From: Flavobacteriales bacterium
GTDB taxonomy: Bacteria; Bacteroidota; Bacteroidia; Flavobacteriales_F; PHOS-HE28
Assembly (NCBI GenBank): GCA_020635695.1
Contig: JACJZH010000008.1
Location: forward strand, 1-64,000
Length of the DNA stretch: 64,000 nucleotides
Reading direction: 5' to 3'
The position numbers and the translations under genes are program-made. Below, piece by piece: positions 60,412-64,000 of the stretch (position 1 is the first letter of the stretch; each line of letters starts with the position of its first letter). The notes beneath the pieces are model-generated. The model searched no databases, was not told the DNA's origin, and worked only from the letters and a program-made list of their open reading frames with translations.

Positions 60412-62447
60412 GGAAGGTGAAGCGACCGACCACGCGTAACGCGACAGGGCTCCTCGTGCTGATGGTGGGGCTCTTGCAGCCCCTGGCAGGCAGTGCGCAG
60501 GACGACCCCTGCGAGCCGCCCACCGACAAGAAGGTGGTGAAGCTGCTGGCCGATGCGGAGAAGGCCAGGACCGCCCCCGAGCACCACCAGAAACTGAAGG
60601 AGGCGCTGGAGGAGGATCCCGACCGGGCCGAGATCCTGTTCAAGCTCGGTGTCTCCGCCTACCGCCAGCTGCGGGACAGCCCCAGGGCCAGCTTCGCCCC
60701 TGCATTGAAGTACTTCGACAAGCTGGAGGAAACATGTCCGGGCCACCACATCGACGTGTACTACTACACGGGACTGATGCACTACTCCCAGGGGGAGTAC
60801 GCCGAGGCCGCCAAGGCCTTCCAGGCGTTCCAGCGGTTCCCTTCGGACGACCCCTCGAAGCTGGGCAAGGACGTGGACAAGAAGAGCGCCGATGTCGAGG
60901 AGGTGATGCCCGAACTGGCCTTCTACACCGAGTTCTACCGCAACGAACTGCCCTTCGATCCCCAGGTGCTCCGTGGTGTCAGCACCCCGTCGGACGAGTA
61001 CCTGCCCATGTTCTCGCCGGACAACAGCATCCTGTTCTTCACCCGCGTGGGCAAGTATCAGGCCAAGGGCGACCTGGTGGCCAAGGACGTGGAGGAGCTC
61101 ACCGAGAGCAGGCGTGCATCGCTGGAGTTGGACTTCGACCGGGGCCAGGCCCTGCCGGAGCCTTTCAACCAGGGCGACAGCTACGGAGGGGTCACCATCA
61201 GCGTGAACAACAAGGAGCTCTTCGTCACCGTGTGCAAGCCGGTGGGCGAGGGGTACCGCAACTGCGACATCTTCCGCACGCACTACGACAACCACATGGA
61301 CTTCGGAAGCGGCATGGAGGTGTGGGAGTGGACCGGCCTGGAGGACCTGGGGCCGGCCATCAACACGCCGGACGGCTGGGAGAGCCAGCCCTCCCTGAGC
61401 GCCGACGGCCGCACGCTCTACTTCGCCACCGTGCGCGAAGGCAGCCGGGGCACGGACATCTACAGCAGCACCCGCGACGACAAGGGCGTCTGGAGCACCG
61501 CGAAGCCGCTGCCCGCACCGATCAACACGGACGGCGACGACAAGGCCCCGTTCATGCACAGCGACAGCCGTACGCTCTACTTCGCCAGCAAGGGACACCA
61601 AGGCATCGGCGGGTATGACATCTTCTTCAGCAAGCTGAACGAGGACGGTACCTGGACCCTGCCGAAGAACATCGGCCACCCGATCAACACCCCGCAGGAT
61701 GAGCACGGGCTGGTCGTGAGCGCCGATGGGCGCACCGCCTACTTCGCCAGCAGCCGCTTCCGGGGCGTGGGCGGATTGGACATTTACGGGTTCGCGCTTC
61801 CCAAGGACGTGCGCCCCGAGGAGATCCTGATCGTGAAGGGCGATGTGACCGACGAACAGGGCCGTCCGGTGAAGGACGCCGTGGTGGAGATCACCTACAT
61901 GGACACCCGGAAGAGCGAACTGCTGGAGGTGGACCAGGCCGACGGGACCTACGCCGCCGTGTTGAACCTGCGTGCCGACGCCGATGTGGTGGTCACCGTG
62001 AAGAAGCCCGACCACGTCTTCGATTCCCGCGTATACACCCTTGCCGACACGGTGCGCAAGGGCGTGGCCGAAGCCGACATGACCGTGGCCCCCATCGAGG
62101 TGGGCAAGAGCTATCGGGTCAACGACATCAACTACGCCACCAATTCGGCGGAGATCACCGGGCCTTCCCTGCACATCCTGGACCAGCTGGTCGTGTTCCT
62201 CACCGAGAACCCGTCCGTGCGCATCGCCATCCACGGGCATACGGACAACGTGGGCAACCTGGCCGACAACATGACCCTGAGCACGGAACGGGCCTTCAAC
62301 GTGATGTCGTACCTTCAGGAACACGGGATCGATGCCGGGCGTTTGAGCTTCGAAGGGTTCGGTCCCAATCGTCCGGTGGCCTCCAACGACTCGCCGGAGG
62401 GAAGGGCCCGCAACCGGAGGACCGAGTTCGTCATCGTGTCCCGTTGA
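60408..62447 (+). CDS. OmpA-family protein with TPR and PD40 repeats
   Basis: 679 residues, GTG start overlapping the AsmA stop. Signal peptide around LLVLMVGLLQPLAGSAQ, TPR-like helices at 45-150 (YYTGLMHYSQGEYAEAAKAF), WD40-like PD40 repeats between 190 and 440 (YLPMFSPDNSILFFTR, QPSLSADGRTLYFATVREGS, DEHGLVVSADGRTAYFASSR), a carboxypeptidase-regulatory-like or similar domain (VKGDVTDEQGRPVKDAVVEI) and a final OmpA domain (IHGHTDNVGN, NRRTEFVIVSR). This domain order is typical of Bacteroidota, where related proteins include PorE of the type IX system; whether this is PorE is not established. Confidence 0.9.
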   Translation: MRKVKRPTTRNATGLLVLMVGLLQPLAGSAQDDPCEPPTDKKVVKLLADAEKARTAPEHHQKLKEALEEDPDRAEILFKLGVSAYRQLRDSPRASFAPALKYFDKLEETCPGHHIDVYYYTGLMHYSQGEYAEAAKAFQAFQRFPSDDPSKLGKDVDKKSADVEEVMPELAFYTEFYRNELPFDPQVLRGVSTPSDEYLPMFSPDNSILFFTRVGKYQAKGDLVAKDVEELTESRRASLELDFDRGQALPEPFNQGDSYGGVTISVNNKELFVTVCKPVGEGYRNCDIFRTHYDNHMDFGSGMEVWEWTGLEDLGPAINTPDGWESQPSLSADGRTLYFATVREGSRGTDIYSSTRDDKGVWSTAKPLPAPINTDGDDKAPFMHSDSRTLYFASKGHQGIGGYDIFFSKLNEDGTWTLPKNIGHPINTPQDEHGLVVSADGRTAYFASSRFRGVGGLDIYGFALPKDVRPEEILIVKGDVTDEQGRPVKDAVVEITYMDTRKSELLEVDQADGTYAAVLNLRADADVVVTVKKPDHVFDSRVYTLADTVRKGVAEADMTVAPIEVGKSYRVNDINYATNSAEITGPSLHILDQLVVFLTENPSVRIAIHGHTDNVGNLADNMTLSTERAFNVMSYLQEHGIDAGRLSFEGFGPNRPVASNDSPEGRARNRRTEFVIVSR

Positions 62448-62492
62448 AGAGCTGCTCGAGGAGTTATTAACAATTCGAGAAATTTATGTTGA

Positions 62493-62500
62493 TAACTTTG
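62493..62500 (+). promoter_or_regulatory. -7 box TAACTTTG for the secreted protease
   Basis: Exact TAnnTTTG match ending 5 bases before the ATG, inside the most AT-rich stretch of the window (62463-62500). Confidence 0.65.
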
Positions 62501-62505
62501 CAGTC

Positions 62506-64000
62506 ATGAGGCCGCTACACAGCCTGTTCGCCCTGCTTGCCCCTGCTGCGCTGCTTGCCCAGGTGTCCCATGGTGGTTCACCTTACGGGTGGGGGCAGGA
62601 CGAGGCGATCGCGGCGCCTGCTGCCGAGGTGGCCCTTTCGCCGTTGGACCGCGCCGCGCTCGTTGGGTCCGATGCACTGGACGTGCTGGGGCAGTTCCGC
62701 TACGGAGTTCCCCGTCAACTGAACGTGGACGTGCTCGCGGGAGGGAGCTGGACCGACCTGCCCGATGATCGACGCATGTGCAGGCTCGTGCTGCGAAGCC
62801 CCGGGGCGGTGATGCTCAGCCTGCAGTTCGGGGTGTTCGACATGGCACCGGAGTCCAGGCTGTTCCTCTACGACGAGGACCGGACGCACTTCCTCGGTGG
62901 CTTCACGGAGGCCAACGAGCAACCGACCGGCGACCTGCCCACCGCCGTCGTACCAGGGGATGCCTTGGTGATCGAGTACGTGGAACCGGTACCCGCCCTC
63001 GGGGTTTCCAGGCTCGTGGTCTCAGGGCTTACCCACGGTTATCGGGACATCTTCGCCTTTGGACCGCAGGGCGCCTCGCGCGACTACGATCCGGGTTACC
63101 AGAGCGCTGCCTGCCACAACAACATCATTTGTCCCGAGGGGAACGGTTGGGAGGACCAGGCCAGTGCCGTGGCCATGTTCCTGCGTCCCGACGGCAACGG
63201 CTGCACCGGGGCCTTGCTCAACAACACGGCCGAGGACGGCACGCCCTATTTCCATGTGGCGAACCACTGCTACACCGCCACGGAATCCCAGTGGGTGTTC
63301 TACTTCAACTATGAAAGCCCGACCTGTGTGGGCAGTACGGGACCGACGACCGATGTGCTCACCGGTGCCACGGTCCGTGCAAGCGATTACTTCGACGACT
63401 TCGTGCTGTTGGAACTGTTCAACACGCCGCCACCCTCGTACGATGTGTACTACCTGGGTTGGGACCGCAGTGGGAACACCCCCCAGAGCACCACGGTGAT
63501 CCATCACCCGCTCTACGACGTCAAGAAGATCAGTTTCGACGACGACCCGGCCACCAGCTATCAGGTGACGCCCTACCAGGGTGCACCACAGGACACCTAC
63601 CTCTGGCGCACCTATTGGGACGACGGCATCGTGCAGGCGGTGAGCAGTGGCAGTCCGGCGCTGGACCAGAACAAGCGCATGGTGGGCCACATGTGGGAAG
63701 GGGCGCAGACGTGCAGCAACTCGGCCACGGTCTACACCGGCTTCGCGAAGTTCGACCGGAGCTGGAACGGAAGCTCGCCAGCCAACCGGCTGCGTGATTG
63801 GTTGGATCCCTCGAACAGCACCACGGCCCTGGACGGTTTCGATCCCAATGGTCAGCCTTCTCCACCCGTGCTGGTCCAGGTACGTACGCTGCTGGGCGGG
63901 TGCTATGACCCGAACACCGGCCTGCATACGGACGCCTTGCGCGCCGCCGGGATGGTACCGCTCACCGAGCCATACACCGCAGCCGGTTTCTCCCATGTGG
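62506..64000 (+). CDS. secreted trypsin-like (lysyl endopeptidase-like) serine protease, end missing
   Basis: Open from ATG 62506 (MRPLHSLFALLAPAALLAQ, signal peptide) to the window edge, at least 498 residues. After a ~170-residue propeptide-like domain the S1-type core appears: CTGALLNNTAEDGTPYFHVA followed by NHC (catalytic His), YFDDFVLLEL (Asp) and AVSSGSPALDQNKRMVGHMW (Ser), similar to Achromobacter lysyl endopeptidase. After it comes a module with GGCYDPNTGLHTDALRAAGM that I know from large secreted Bacteroidota proteins. A sorting domain is expected beyond the window. Confidence 0.88.
   Translation, partial: MRPLHSLFALLAPAALLAQVSHGGSPYGWGQDEAIAAPAAEVALSPLDRAALVGSDALDVLGQFRYGVPRQLNVDVLAGGSWTDLPDDRRMCRLVLRSPGAVMLSLQFGVFDMAPESRLFLYDEDRTHFLGGFTEANEQPTGDLPTAVVPGDALVIEYVEPVPALGVSRLVVSGLTHGYRDIFAFGPQGASRDYDPGYQSAACHNNIICPEGNGWEDQASAVAMFLRPDGNGCTGALLNNTAEDGTPYFHVANHCYTATESQWVFYFNYESPTCVGSTGPTTDVLTGATVRASDYFDDFVLLELFNTPPPSYDVYYLGWDRSGNTPQSTTVIHHPLYDVKKISFDDDPATSYQVTPYQGAPQDTYLWRTYWDDGIVQAVSSGSPALDQNKRMVGHMWEGAQTCSNSATVYTGFAKFDRSWNGSSPANRLRDWLDPSNSTTALDGFDPNGQPSPPVLVQVRTLLGGCYDPNTGLHTDALRAAGMVPLTEPYTAAGFSHV

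Noticed and set aside
63022..63996. 324-codon minus-strand frame at the right edge
   Set aside because: Opposite to the trypsin-like protease, which shows a full catalytic triad on the plus strand.

Overview
The window reads as chromosome from a GC-rich member of the Bacteroidota, probably a Flavobacteriales-like lineage (inference). The evidence is the type IX secretion gene porQ directly upstream of cmk, five secreted proteins with Bacteroidota features (three with type IX C-terminal sorting domains), the exbB-exbD-exbD-tonB-pstS-like operon, the Bacteroidota form of GlmU, and TAnnTTTG-type -7 promoter elements in front of many genes. Coding density is very high, no gap exceeds about 220 bases, and I see no tRNA, rRNA, insertion sequence, prophage or CRISPR array. 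Both edges cut genes: a Kef-type antiporter at the left and a secreted trypsin-like protease at the right.

Layout. 1-5.0 kb: antiporter, secreted protein, hexapeptide acyltransferase and GlmU-like enzyme, with a heptanucleotide repeat array between the last two. 5.2-14.1 kb: housekeeping genes lon, queA, porQ, cmk, ispH (convergent) and rpsA. 14.2-19.6 kb: pyrR-pyrB, a STAS protein, a sorting-domain protein, rnz, a NarL-type regulator with an operator-like inverted repeat, and a BadF-type kinase. 19.5-28.2 kb, mostly minus strand: a membrane patatin, ftcD and hutI (the last steps of histidine breakdown), a CPBP protease and a glycosyltransferase. 28.3-31.9 kb: the TonB energising operon. 32-37.8 kb: small membrane proteins, DUF3667, an M14 carboxypeptidase and a DUF748/AsmA-like protein.

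37.8-45.1 kb: a propeller-domain sensor kinase with its response regulator, followed by a sorting-domain protein, an OmpA protein and a papain-fold protein whose catalytic Cys is replaced by Ser. 45.1-51.3 kb: a DUF2779 nuclease-like protein, small secreted proteins, an extracellular endonuclease and three paralogous outer-membrane barrels. 51.4-64 kb: a flavoprotein, a patatin with a C-terminal barrel, aroC, a dicarboxylate symporter, a large AsmA protein with a coiled-coil tail, a PD40/OmpA protein and the truncated secreted protease.

Two themes run through the window. First, many monocistronic genes carry a -7 box only 4-7 bases before the start codon, which implies leaderless or nearly leaderless mRNAs, and this spacing helped fix several starts. 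Second, much of the content serves the cell envelope: type IX secretion, TonB energisation, AsmA/DUF748 lipid-transport-like proteins, OmpA anchors, barrels and phospholipases. No clearly new multi-gene system is evident. The most unusual items are the pseudo-protease, the heptad repeats, the leaderless promoter architecture and the barrel/nuclease cluster.
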